Source: an uncultured Limosilactobacillus sp. (GTDB taxonomy: Bacteria; Bacillota; Bacilli; Lactobacillales; Lactobacillaceae). Taken from it: a DNA stretch of 32,866 bases. This document shows, in pieces, positions 16,391 to 24,125 of this stretch; position 1 is the stretch's first letter, and each line of letters opens with the position of its first letter. Under the pieces are notes generated by a model. That model saw nothing but the letters and a program-made list of their open reading frames with translations. It did not search any database and was not told the origin of the DNA. Made by a program: the position numbers and the translations under genes. The stretch is from assembly GCF_934202705.1 (NCBI RefSeq), contig NZ_CAKPYE010000015.1:1-32866 (forward strand). The letters are read 5' to 3'.

Positions 16391-16700
16391 TTACCAGATC
16401 CTTCAACTATTGGGATTAGTACAACGTGCCAATCAATTAACAACAGGCGAACCTCTGGTTTTAAAGGGAATCCGTCAACAAACGGTTAGTTTTGTATTTA
16501 TTGCGAGTGATGCTGGTACCAGTACAATGAAAAAATTTACTGATAAGTGCCGTTTTTATGAAGTTGCTTACTGTAAAGAATTTAGTAGAAAAGAGATTAG
16601 TCAAGCAATTGGGCAATCTCGTTCAATCGTTGCAATTAATGACACAGGATTCGCTAAGAAATTTCAACAATTAACCGAACAAATGCACAAAGGAGAGTGA
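16383..16700 (+). CDS. ylxQ: YlxQ, L7Ae/L30e-type RNA-binding protein
   Basis: A 105-residue member of the L7Ae/L30e/S12e fold, a kink-turn RNA-binding family. Recognisable parts are LLGLVQRANQLTTGE at the start, ASDAGTSTMKKFTDKC in the middle and the YCKEFSRKEISQAIGQSRS helix. ATG 16383 matches homologues of about 100 residues; an earlier in-frame ATG at 16353 would add ten residues of overlap with ylxR. Neither start has a good ribosome site, so translation probably depends on ribosomes ending at the ylxR stop (16388-16390). Four bases separate it from infB. Confidence 0.88.
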   Translation: MINYQILQLLGLVQRANQLTTGEPLVLKGIRQQTVSFVFIASDAGTSTMKKFTDKCRFYEVAYCKEFSRKEISQAIGQSRSIVAINDTGFAKKFQQLTEQMHKGE

Positions 16701-16704
16701 GCAT

Positions 16705-19008
16705 ATGGCCAAAGAACGAATTTACGAACTAGCTAAAGAACTCAAAATGCCAAGCAAACAACTAGTTAAGCTTGCAAATGACCAAGGAATGAGTATTAAG
16801 AGTCACATGTCTTCAGTTACCCCTGATCAAGCTGCCAAGCTCCGTCAAGCAGCTAAGGGTGGTAATCATCAAGATGCGAAGAAACAGCCAACCGCTAAAG
16901 GGCCAAAACAGAACCAAAATCCTCAGCATAAGTCTCATAAATCAGATAAGCAGAAAGCCAATCATCAGCAATCTGTAAAGCAAAAAGAAGATCGTTCGAA
17001 TGCTAAACAGGGTTATAGTCAAGAAAAGTCTCAGCGTCATCAGCAACCTAACAATAATCAACATTCCGATAACAAACGGAATCACCAACAACGGAATGAT
17101 AACAACCAACGTGGTGGCAATAACCAAAACCGTGCTCACTGGTTCGGTAATGGAAAAAAGAACAAAAAACGTAATAAGAAAAACCGAAATAATCAACGGA
17201 TGAGAAATGTTGCACCAAAGCAACCAACTCAGCGGAAAGATCGTCCGTTACCAGAAGTACTGGAATATACTGAAGGAATGAACGCACAAGATTTGGCCAA
17301 AGTTTTACACCGGTCAGCTGCGGAAATTGTTAAAAAGTTATTCATGTTAGGGGTCATGGTTAATCAAAACCAGTCTCTTGATAAGGATACGATTGAAATT
17401 TTAGCGGCAGATTACGGAATCGAGGCTAAAGAGAAGGTTCAAGAAGATATTGCCGATCTTGATAAGTTCTTTGATGATGAACAAAAGAATCAAGAGCACA
17501 TGGTCCCACGACCACCAGTTGTTACCGTAATGGGACACGTTGACCATGGTAAGACGACGCTTCTCGATAAGATTCGTCACTCACATGTTACTGCTCATGA
17601 AGCAGGGGGAATTACCCAAGCAATTGGTGCCTACCAGGTTCGGTATAACGATCAATTAATCACCTTCTTAGATACACCAGGGCACGCTGCCTTTTCTGAA
17701 ATGCGGGCTCGTGGGGCTAATATTACTGATATTACAGTTCTGGTGGTCGCTGCAGATGATGGGGTAATGCCACAAACGATTGAAGCTATTAATCACGCTA
17801 AGGCGGCAAAGACGCCAATTATTGTAGCTGTAAATAAGATTGATAAGCCCGGTGCAAATCCCGATCATGTTACTGAACAGTTAACGGAATATGGATTAGT
17901 TCCGGAAGACTGGGGTGGCGATACGATCTTTGTCAAAATTTCTGCCAAGTTTGATAAGAATATCGACGAACTACTCGACATGATCCTCTTACAGGCTGAA
18001 ATGATGGAATTGAAGGCTAATCCTGACCAAAGAGCGGCTGGTTCTGTAGTTGAAGCACGGCTTGATCAAGGACGAGGAGCAGTAGCTACGTTACTGGTTC
18101 AGCAAGGAACGATGCATGTTGGTGATCCGATCGTTGTCGGTAATACTTTTGGTCGAGTCCGGACAATGAATAACGAAAATGGCCGGAAAATTAAGAAAGC
18201 GACGCCGTCAACACCGGTGGAAATTACTGGGTTAAATGATGTTCCTCAGGCTGGAGATCGGTTTGTTGTTTTCGAAGATGAAAAGACAGCTCGGGCTGCT
18301 GGTGAAGAACGTGCTAAACGCGCTCAAGAAGAAGAGCGTGCACGAACTTCTCATGTGACATTGGATAACCTCTTTGACACGATGAAGAAAGGTCAAATGA
18401 AGACATTACCAATTATCATTAAGGCTGACGTTCAAGGCTCTGTGGAAGCGTTAGCACAAAGTCTGCAGAAAATTGACGTTGATGGTGTTCGAGTTGACAT
18501 TATCCATAAAGCTGTTGGTGCCATTAGTGAATCAGATGTTACGTTGGCAGAAGCCTCGAATGCAGTAATTATTGGTTTCAACGTTCGACCAACACCGCTT
18601 GCTAAATCTATGGCTGATTCGAATAATATCGATATTCGGCTCCATCAAGTTATCTATAAAGCGATTGAAGAAGTTGAAGACGCAATGAAGGGAATGCTGG
18701 AGCCTGAATATAAAGAAGAAACCATTGGTGAAGTGGAAGTTAAACAAATTTACAAGGCTTCTAAAGTTGGAACAATTGCCGGTGGTATGGTTACAACTGG
18801 TAAGATTACCCGTGATTCAAAGGTTCGACTGATTCGTGATGGTGTTGTTATTTATGATGGTGAATTAGGGAGCTTGAAGCGTTTCAAAGACGATGCTAAA
18901 GAAGTTAAGGCTGGTTTTGAATGTGGTTTAACCATTGAAAATTACAATGATATCAAGGAAAATGATGTCATTGAAGCCTACCAAATGAAAGAAATTCCTG
19001 TTAAGTAA
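16705..19008 (+). CDS. infB: Translation initiation factor IF-2
   Basis: The 767-residue GTPase brings fMet-tRNA to the 30S subunit and promotes subunit joining. The first IF2N domain (1-55, ERIYELAKELKMPSKQLVKL) is followed by a low-complexity linker rich in Gln, Asn, Lys, Arg and His (about 55-175) and a second IF2N domain (about 185-240). The G domain has GHVDHGKTT (277-285), DTPGH (from 323) and NKID (377-380). Domains II, III and the fMet-tRNA-binding C2 complete the protein. AAAGGAG precedes the ATG. Length is typical of lactobacilli. Confidence 0.98.
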   Translation: MAKERIYELAKELKMPSKQLVKLANDQGMSIKSHMSSVTPDQAAKLRQAAKGGNHQDAKKQPTAKGPKQNQNPQHKSHKSDKQKANHQQSVKQKEDRSNAKQGYSQEKSQRHQQPNNNQHSDNKRNHQQRNDNNQRGGNNQNRAHWFGNGKKNKKRNKKNRNNQRMRNVAPKQPTQRKDRPLPEVLEYTEGMNAQDLAKVLHRSAAEIVKKLFMLGVMVNQNQSLDKDTIEILAADYGIEAKEKVQEDIADLDKFFDDEQKNQEHMVPRPPVVTVMGHVDHGKTTLLDKIRHSHVTAHEAGGITQAIGAYQVRYNDQLITFLDTPGHAAFSEMRARGANITDITVLVVAADDGVMPQTIEAINHAKAAKTPIIVAVNKIDKPGANPDHVTEQLTEYGLVPEDWGGDTIFVKISAKFDKNIDELLDMILLQAEMMELKANPDQRAAGSVVEARLDQGRGAVATLLVQQGTMHVGDPIVVGNTFGRVRTMNNENGRKIKKATPSTPVEITGLNDVPQAGDRFVVFEDEKTARAAGEERAKRAQEEERARTSHVTLDNLFDTMKKGQMKTLPIIIKADVQGSVEALAQSLQKIDVDGVRVDIIHKAVGAISESDVTLAEASNAVIIGFNVRPTPLAKSMADSNNIDIRLHQVIYKAIEEVEDAMKGMLEPEYKEETIGEVEVKQIYKASKVGTIAGGMVTTGKITRDSKVRLIRDGVVIYDGELGSLKRFKDDAKEVKAGFECGLTIENYNDIKENDVIEAYQMKEIPVK

Positions 19009-19019
19009 GGAGGGATAAA

Positions 19020-19382
19020 ATGCCAAATAAACGATATCGGCCAGAGCGGTTAGCTCAAGAAATTCAGCGTGAAGTGGACGATATTCTCCTTAAACGGGTT
19101 CGTGATCCACGAGTTCAAAAGATTACGGTAACGGGTGTGGATGTAACGGGTGACTTACAGCAAGCAACCATTTATTATAGTCTTTTGTCCGATAAAGCAT
19201 CCGATGGTGAAAAGGCTCAAGAGGGTTTGGATAAGGCCACTGGCTTAATTAGAAAAGAATTAGGGGCTCGTCTGAATATTTTTAAGACTCCCGTAATTAT
19301 GTTTAAGCGAGATCCATCGATTGCTTATGGTAATCGGATTGATGAGTTGTTAAGAAAACTACATCAGGAAGATCAATTATAA
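19020..19382 (+). CDS. rbfA: Ribosome-binding factor A
   Basis: The 120-residue KH-fold protein binds immature 30S subunits at the 5' helix of 16S rRNA and is needed for cold-adapted maturation. The family pattern is seen in RPERLAQEIQREVDDIL, RVRDPRVQKITVTGVDV and the C-terminal IAYGNRIDELLRKL. TAAGGAGGG precedes the ATG by a short gap, 11 bases after infB. It is the last gene before the terminator at 19392, closing the operon. Confidence 0.97.
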   Translation: MPNKRYRPERLAQEIQREVDDILLKRVRDPRVQKITVTGVDVTGDLQQATIYYSLLSDKASDGEKAQEGLDKATGLIRKELGARLNIFKTPVIMFKRDPSIAYGNRIDELLRKLHQEDQL

Positions 19383-19391
19383 TTATCATCA

Positions 19392-19431
19392 GGCTCCTGA
19401 GTTCGGCTCGCCGGGCTTTGGAGCCATTTTT
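19392..19431 (+). terminator. Intrinsic terminator after rbfA
   Basis: GGCTCC (19392-19397) pairs with GGAGCC (19420-19425). The intervening bases add an inner GC-rich helix (TTCGGC with GCCGGG). ATTTTTAT follows. It separates the infB operon from truB-ribF, although its 3' end is close to the truB ribosome site, so truB may depend partly on read-through. Confidence 0.85.
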
Positions 19432-19457
19432 ATAACGATCGGAGGAGAAAATTAATA

Positions 19458-20357
19458 ATGAATGGCGTATTACCACTTTATAAGGAACGCGGGATGACGA
19501 GCTTTGACTGCATTCGTCGACTTCGCCAACTTTTACAAACCAAAAAAATTGGTCATTCGGGGACGTTGGATCCAAACGTGAGTGGTGTTTTGCCAATCTG
19601 TATTGGTTCTGCCACAAAGCTGGTGCCGTACTTAATGGCCTCAGGAAAAGTATATGCGGGGGAATTAATAATTGGTCAATCGACCACTACTGAAGACCTC
19701 GATGGTGAAATTGTGGATGAAAAAGTTGTGGCTCAACCATTTAGTAGTCAACAAATTCAAGCAGCAATGCAAGAATTAACTGGAACAATTATTCAAGTTC
19801 CGCCAATGTACTCTGCAGTCAAGGTCAATGGTAAGCGACTTTATGAGTATGCTCGCGCTGGTGAAACTGTGAATCGACCACAACGAGAAGTGACGATCGA
19901 GGAATTTAAGTTGCTCGCTGATTATTATGATGCTAAGCATCAAAGACAACGGGTGCGGTTTGAAGTTACCTGTTCAAAGGGGACTTACGTGCGGACCTTA
20001 GCTGTCGATCTTGCTAAAAAACTTGGTTTCCCAGGAACAATGGCCGCTTTAACTCGTTTAAAAAGTGGCGGCTTTGAATTAGATCAAACTTTAAGTCTTG
20101 ATGATATAAAAGAAGCGGTTAATCAGAATACCATTGAAAATTATATTTTTCCGGCTCGATTTGTTTTAAAAGATTATCCGCAAGTTCCCTTATCCAGTCG
20201 GCAGTGGAAACTAGTACAAAATGGCGGATGGCTAAAAGTGAGTGAACTGCAGCATACTGAAAAAGAAATTGTGTTATTGTATGATGAGCAAGCAAAGGCG
20301 ATTTATCAAAAGGCAGGAGCCGATTATAAACCGGCGACGATGATTTCTGTGAAGTAG
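19458..20357 (+). CDS. truB: tRNA pseudouridine(55) synthase TruB
   Basis: The 299-residue enzyme converts U55 of the tRNA T-loop to pseudouridine. The catalytic Asp is D38 in HSGTLDPNVSGVLPI. The conserved TSFDCIRRLR precedes it, and YSAVKVNGKRLYEYAR and CSKGTYVRTLA follow. A small PUA-like C-terminal region ends the protein. GGAGGAG lies upstream of the ATG. It is 8 bases from ribF, the usual partner. Confidence 0.98.
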   Translation: MNGVLPLYKERGMTSFDCIRRLRQLLQTKKIGHSGTLDPNVSGVLPICIGSATKLVPYLMASGKVYAGELIIGQSTTTEDLDGEIVDEKVVAQPFSSQQIQAAMQELTGTIIQVPPMYSAVKVNGKRLYEYARAGETVNRPQREVTIEEFKLLADYYDAKHQRQRVRFEVTCSKGTYVRTLAVDLAKKLGFPGTMAALTRLKSGGFELDQTLSLDDIKEAVNQNTIENYIFPARFVLKDYPQVPLSSRQWKLVQNGGWLKVSELQHTEKEIVLLYDEQAKAIYQKAGADYKPATMISVK

Positions 20358-20365
20358 GTGAGAAT

Positions 20366-21319
20366 ATGCAAGACATTCGGTTAAGTTATCCGGTGGAGCT
20401 CACTCAAGTGGTTAAAGGCCCAGTAGTTTTAGCAATGGGGTTTTTTGATGGCGTTCATCGTGGACATCAACAAGTTCTGGCTACCGCTAAGAAAATTGCA
20501 GAGCAGAAACATCAGTCATTAGCAGTTTTGACGTATGATAAATTACCAGCGATTGTGTTTCGTCAGTTAGGTCAGCCTGTTCGGTACCTCACACCATTAA
20601 AAAATAAGTTACATTTATTAGCACAATTTGGTGTTGATATTGCCTACGTTATGGATTTTACGTCGACTGTCGGGGAGTTAGGTCCCCAAGCATTTGTTGA
20701 TGAAGTGGTAATGGAGCTTCAGCCAAGTACTGTGGTTGCCGGATTTGATCACACATATGGTCCGAAAAACATTGCTAATATGACAAAATTACCGGAATAT
20801 GCTAACAACCGATTTACCATCAAAACGGTGGGCAAATTAACCAGTGGTGATGATCATCTAAAGGTTAGTTCCACATTAATTCGTGAGTTGATTGATCGAG
20901 GAAAAGTAGCTCAGGCCAATCGACTGTTGGGTTATTTATATACGACTTCCGGCATCATAGTCCACGGTTTTGCTCGTGGACGGACAATTGGCTTTCCAAC
21001 GGCAAATGTTCAGTGGCCTGAGAATGAACGAATTCCAGCGGTAGGTGTCTATGTAGTTCGTATAAGAGTTCAGGGCCAATGGTTTAATGGGATGGCTAGT
21101 GTGGGCTATAATGTAACATTTGGTAAACAAATGAATAAGACAATTGAAGTCAACATTTTTGATTTTGAACGTCATATCTATGGTGAACATGTCCAAGTAC
21201 AGTGGATACGACATTTGCGCGATGAAATTAAATTTGCAAATGTTGAGGAGTTAGTGACTCAACTAAAAAAAGATCAAGTAACGAGTCACAAGGTATTGAG
21301 TCAACAACCATTAAAATAA
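20366..21319 (+). CDS. ribF: Bifunctional riboflavin kinase / FAD synthetase
   Basis: The 317-residue enzyme makes FMN and then FAD from riboflavin. The N-terminal adenylyltransferase has GFFDGVHRGH (25-34), VAGFDHTYG and the VSSTLIREL motif. The C-terminal flavokinase begins near residue 185, with GRTIGFPTAN (from 205), GVYVVR and the catalytic Glu of TIEVNIFDF. AGGTGA precedes the ATG. It is read with truB and ends in a weak terminator overlapping the asnB promoter. Confidence 0.98.
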   Translation: MQDIRLSYPVELTQVVKGPVVLAMGFFDGVHRGHQQVLATAKKIAEQKHQSLAVLTYDKLPAIVFRQLGQPVRYLTPLKNKLHLLAQFGVDIAYVMDFTSTVGELGPQAFVDEVVMELQPSTVVAGFDHTYGPKNIANMTKLPEYANNRFTIKTVGKLTSGDDHLKVSSTLIRELIDRGKVAQANRLLGYLYTTSGIIVHGFARGRTIGFPTANVQWPENERIPAVGVYVVRIRVQGQWFNGMASVGYNVTFGKQMNKTIEVNIFDFERHIYGEHVQVQWIRHLRDEIKFANVEELVTQLKKDQVTSHKVLSQQPLK

Positions 21320-21321
21320 AT

Positions 21322-21360
21322 CGTAAGATCAAAGATGGATGATTGATTTTTACGCTGTTT
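21322..21360 (+). terminator. Weak intrinsic terminator after ribF
   Basis: An 11-bp AT-rich stem (CGTAAGATCAA at 21322-21332 with 21343-21354, one bulged T and a G-T pair) is followed after CTG by TTTTTG. Its 3' arm overlaps the -35 of the asnB promoter. The low GC content makes it a weak candidate. Confidence 0.45.
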
Positions 21361-21370
21361 TTGCTACTAT
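21343..21370 (+). promoter_or_regulatory. Promoter of the asnB-aspartokinase-murE operon
   Basis: TTGATT (21343-21348) and TACTAT (21365-21370) are separated by 16 bases, and TGC before the -10 gives an extended -10. The predicted start is about 21377, leaving a purine-rich leader of about 50 bases with no visible riboswitch or T-box. Confidence 0.65.
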
Positions 21371-21426
21371 TAAGACTGGTAAAAAACGAATAAAAAGAGA
21401 AAAAGAGATTAAGGAGTGGATTTCCT

Positions 21427-23301
21427 GTGTGTGGTTTTGCAGGTGCATTATCTGATAAAAAGTTAGCTTCTGCGGCGCGAATGAATGATGCTGTTCATAC
21501 AATGAACAATATGATTATTCATCGGGGACCAGATGACGCTGGTTATTTTCAGGATGACAATATTACAATGGGGTTTCGGCGGCTAAGCATTATTGATTTG
21601 ACTGCGGCTGGCCACCAACCAATGCCTTATGACAATGAACGTTACATGTTAACGTTTAATGGCGAAATTTATAATTACATTGAATTACGTAACCAATTAA
21701 AAGCAGATGGATACTCATTTAAGAGTGATTCAGATTCAGAAGTGATCCTTGCCGGTTATGATAAGTGGGGTGTAGATGCTCCAAAGCATTTCCGTGGGAT
21801 GTTTGCGTTTGTGATCTGGGACAGCCAAGAAAAGACAATGTTTGCAGCCCGTGATCAATTTGGAATTAAGCCATTCTATTATGCAGAAGTGGATGACCAA
21901 TTGTTTTACGGTTCTGAGGAAAAAGCTTTATATCCGGTTCTGCGTGAACAAGAATTTAACCATGATGCATTACAGGATTACATGACATTCCAATATGTTC
22001 CTGAGCCTGAAACCTTGTCTAAAAACATCAAAGCTTTGTTGCCGGGAATGTCACTTATTAAAAAGGTCGGTCAGCCATTAAAGTTGCAACGCTACTATGA
22101 CACGACTTTCCACCCGGTTGAAAAGAGTGAAGAAGAATACGCAAAAGAAGTTCGGGATGTTCTTTTTGATTCCGTTAAGATTCATATGCGTTCTGATGTT
22201 CCAGTAGGCGCCTTCCTTTCTGGTGGAATTGATTCAACAATAGTGGTTTCAATTGCTAAGCAGTTTAATGACAACCTAAAGACTTTTTCGGTTGGCTTCC
22301 AACGTGAGGGTTATAGTGAATTAGATGTTGCAACAGAAACTGCGGATGTGCTTGGTGTGGAAAATTATAGCCATGTAATTACACCACAAGAATTTATGAA
22401 AGCCTTCCCATATTTCGTATGGGCAATGGATGATCCGCTGGCTGATCCAGCGGCAGTTCCACAGTTTTTCTTGACTAAAACGGCGCGTGAACAAGTGAAG
22501 GTAGCGCTAACTGGGGAGGGTGCAGACGAATTATTTGGTGGCTATACCATTTATCATGAACCAATTTCGTTGCGCCCATTTAAGTACACTAAACCTTTAA
22601 ACGGGGCTTTACACGCGATTAGTAAACTAATGCCAGAAGGAATGAAAGGAAAATCATTCCTGATGCGGGGAACGGTTCCACTAGAAAAACGATATGTTGG
22701 GAATGCGTTTATTTTTAACGAACAAGAAAAGAAACGTTTCTTCAAGAACTATAATGATGCTCACTCATACGCGAAAACTATGGCGCCGTGGTATGCAAAT
22801 GCGCAACAATATGATCCCATTACTAAGATGCAGTTTATTGATATTCATGCATGGCTAAATGGTGATCTTTTGCGGAATGCTGATCGGACATCTTTAGCTC
22901 ATAGTCTAGAATTGCGAACTCCATTCTTGGATAAAGAGGTTTTTGCGGTTGCTTCGCAAATTCCAAGTCATTTGCGGATTAAGGATGGCACCACTAAAGA
23001 AATTCTCCGGAAGGCAGTCGAAGATGTGATCCCAGGACATGTTCTTCATCGAAAGAAATTAGGCTTTCCAGTGCCGATTCGCTTCTGGTTAAAGGATGAG
23101 ATGTATGATTGGGCAAGGCAAACAATTATTGATTCACCAACCGATCAGTTCTTTAATAAGCAATACTTCTTGCAATTATTAGAGGATCACCGAAAGGGAG
23201 TTCATGATAATTCTCGTAAGATTTGGACGATCCTTACCTTTATGACATGGTATCAACAGTATATTGTTGATGCTGATTCTAGTTTCAAATCACCATTTTA
23301 G
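21427..23301 (+). CDS. asnB: Asparagine synthase (glutamine-hydrolysing) family amidotransferase
   Basis: The 624-residue two-domain enzyme takes ammonia from glutamine and uses ATP to amidate a carboxylate. The GTG start places the nucleophile at Cys2 (CGFAGALSD); RGPDDAGY, FNGEIYN and SDSEVIL complete the glutaminase domain. The ATP pyrophosphatase domain has SGGIDST (from 265) and GEGADELFGGY (near 364). The classic product is asparagine. However, close homologues in lactobacilli and corynebacteria (AsnB1, AsnH, LtsA) amidate peptidoglycan diaminopimelate or D-Asp bridges. Being in one operon with an aspartokinase and a MurE ligase favours a cell-wall role, as inference. AAGGAG lies 10 bases before the start. 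Confidence 0.93.
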   Translation: MCGFAGALSDKKLASAARMNDAVHTMNNMIIHRGPDDAGYFQDDNITMGFRRLSIIDLTAAGHQPMPYDNERYMLTFNGEIYNYIELRNQLKADGYSFKSDSDSEVILAGYDKWGVDAPKHFRGMFAFVIWDSQEKTMFAARDQFGIKPFYYAEVDDQLFYGSEEKALYPVLREQEFNHDALQDYMTFQYVPEPETLSKNIKALLPGMSLIKKVGQPLKLQRYYDTTFHPVEKSEEEYAKEVRDVLFDSVKIHMRSDVPVGAFLSGGIDSTIVVSIAKQFNDNLKTFSVGFQREGYSELDVATETADVLGVENYSHVITPQEFMKAFPYFVWAMDDPLADPAAVPQFFLTKTAREQVKVALTGEGADELFGGYTIYHEPISLRPFKYTKPLNGALHAISKLMPEGMKGKSFLMRGTVPLEKRYVGNAFIFNEQEKKRFFKNYNDAHSYAKTMAPWYANAQQYDPITKMQFIDIHAWLNGDLLRNADRTSLAHSLELRTPFLDKEVFAVASQIPSHLRIKDGTTKEILRKAVEDVIPGHVLHRKKLGFPVPIRFWLKDEMYDWARQTIIDSPTDQFFNKQYFLQLLEDHRKGVHDNSRKIWTILTFMTWYQQYIVDADSSFKSPF

Positions 23302-23329
23302 TTTGCGTTAAAATAATTGAGGACGAAAA

Positions 23330-24100
23330 ATGGGAAAAATTATTGTGCAAAAATTTGGCGGAACTTCGGTTCAGGACCGAACTTCGCGTGACTTGGCCTT
23401 AGATCATGTTGAAGCTGCCATTGCTCAAGGATATAAAGTGGTAATGGTAGTTTCTGCAATGGGTCGGAAAGGCGATCCTTACGCTACTGATTCATTATTT
23501 GGCTTGGTTAGCGATGGTCAAGAAACTAAGTTGAACAATCAGGAGTTAGATCAGCTGATGGCTACTGGAGAATTAATCTCGATGTCTGTGATGGTCAATC
23601 AAGCGCGTCAACGCGGAATGAATGTTACTGGCTTAACCGGTGCACAGGCCGGTATTCATACTAATCAAAATTATCAAAGCGCGCAGGTTGACTATGTTGA
23701 CCCAACGATAATTACTAACGCATTCCAGAATGCTGATGTAGTAGTAGTAGCTGGTTTTCAAGGTGTCACTGTCGACGGACACGTAACGACTTTGGGTCGC
23801 GGGGGTTCAGACACTTCCGCTACCGCGATTGGGGCAGCGGTTGGTGCACGATTTGTGGACATTTTTACGGATGTTGATGGTGTGATGGATCATGATCCGA
23901 AGCAAGATCCTAATGCGCAGGTAATTCCATTTTTAACATATGAGGAAATGGAGAGCATGGCTAATCATGGAGCAAAAGTTGTGCATCCTCGAGCAGTTAA
24001 AATCGCGATGAATGCTCAAATTCCATTTCGGGTGCGGTCAACCTATCGGGTTACGGCGCATGGTTGTACAATTATTGGTAGCAACAACTTAAATAAATAA
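23330..24100 (+). CDS. Aspartate kinase catalytic domain without ACT domains
   Basis: The 256-residue protein has the amino-acid kinase fold of aspartokinase, the first enzyme of the lysine/diaminopimelate and threonine pathways. It keeps QKFGGTSV (K8 and T12-S13), VVSAMG, the MATGELIS block with the catalytic Glu, GRGGSDTSA (from 156), DIFTDVDGVMDHDP and HGAKVVHPRAV. It stops after the RVRST element where two regulatory ACT domains normally begin, so it lacks about 150 residues of the usual 400-450. No remnant lies downstream: the next gene starts 25 bases later. It should therefore escape feedback by lysine or threonine, or act on another substrate. GAGGA precedes the ATG. Operon partners are asnB and murE. 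Confidence 0.85.
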   Translation: MGKIIVQKFGGTSVQDRTSRDLALDHVEAAIAQGYKVVMVVSAMGRKGDPYATDSLFGLVSDGQETKLNNQELDQLMATGELISMSVMVNQARQRGMNVTGLTGAQAGIHTNQNYQSAQVDYVDPTIITNAFQNADVVVVAGFQGVTVDGHVTTLGRGGSDTSATAIGAAVGARFVDIFTDVDGVMDHDPKQDPNAQVIPFLTYEEMESMANHGAKVVHPRAVKIAMNAQIPFRVRSTYRVTAHGCTIIGSNNLNK

Positions 24101-24125
24101 CACCATTCAGGAAGGAAGAGCGACT

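Noticed and set aside
16870..17230. Repetitive Gln/Asn/Lys/His-coding stretch as a DNA repeat or inserted element
   Set aside because: It is the normal low-complexity linker of IF-2 between the two N-terminal domains, in frame and without period or flanking repeats.
19303..19617. 104-codon minus-strand open frame across the rbfA-truB junction
   Set aside because: It overlaps two certain genes and the rbfA terminator, and shows no ribosome site or family features.
23330..24125. Aspartokinase as a pseudogene broken by frameshift
   Set aside because: Only 25 bases separate its stop from the murE start, so no ACT-domain remnant can be hidden in another frame. The murE ribosome site is in the gap and the catalytic motifs are all intact. 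It reads as a complete short gene.
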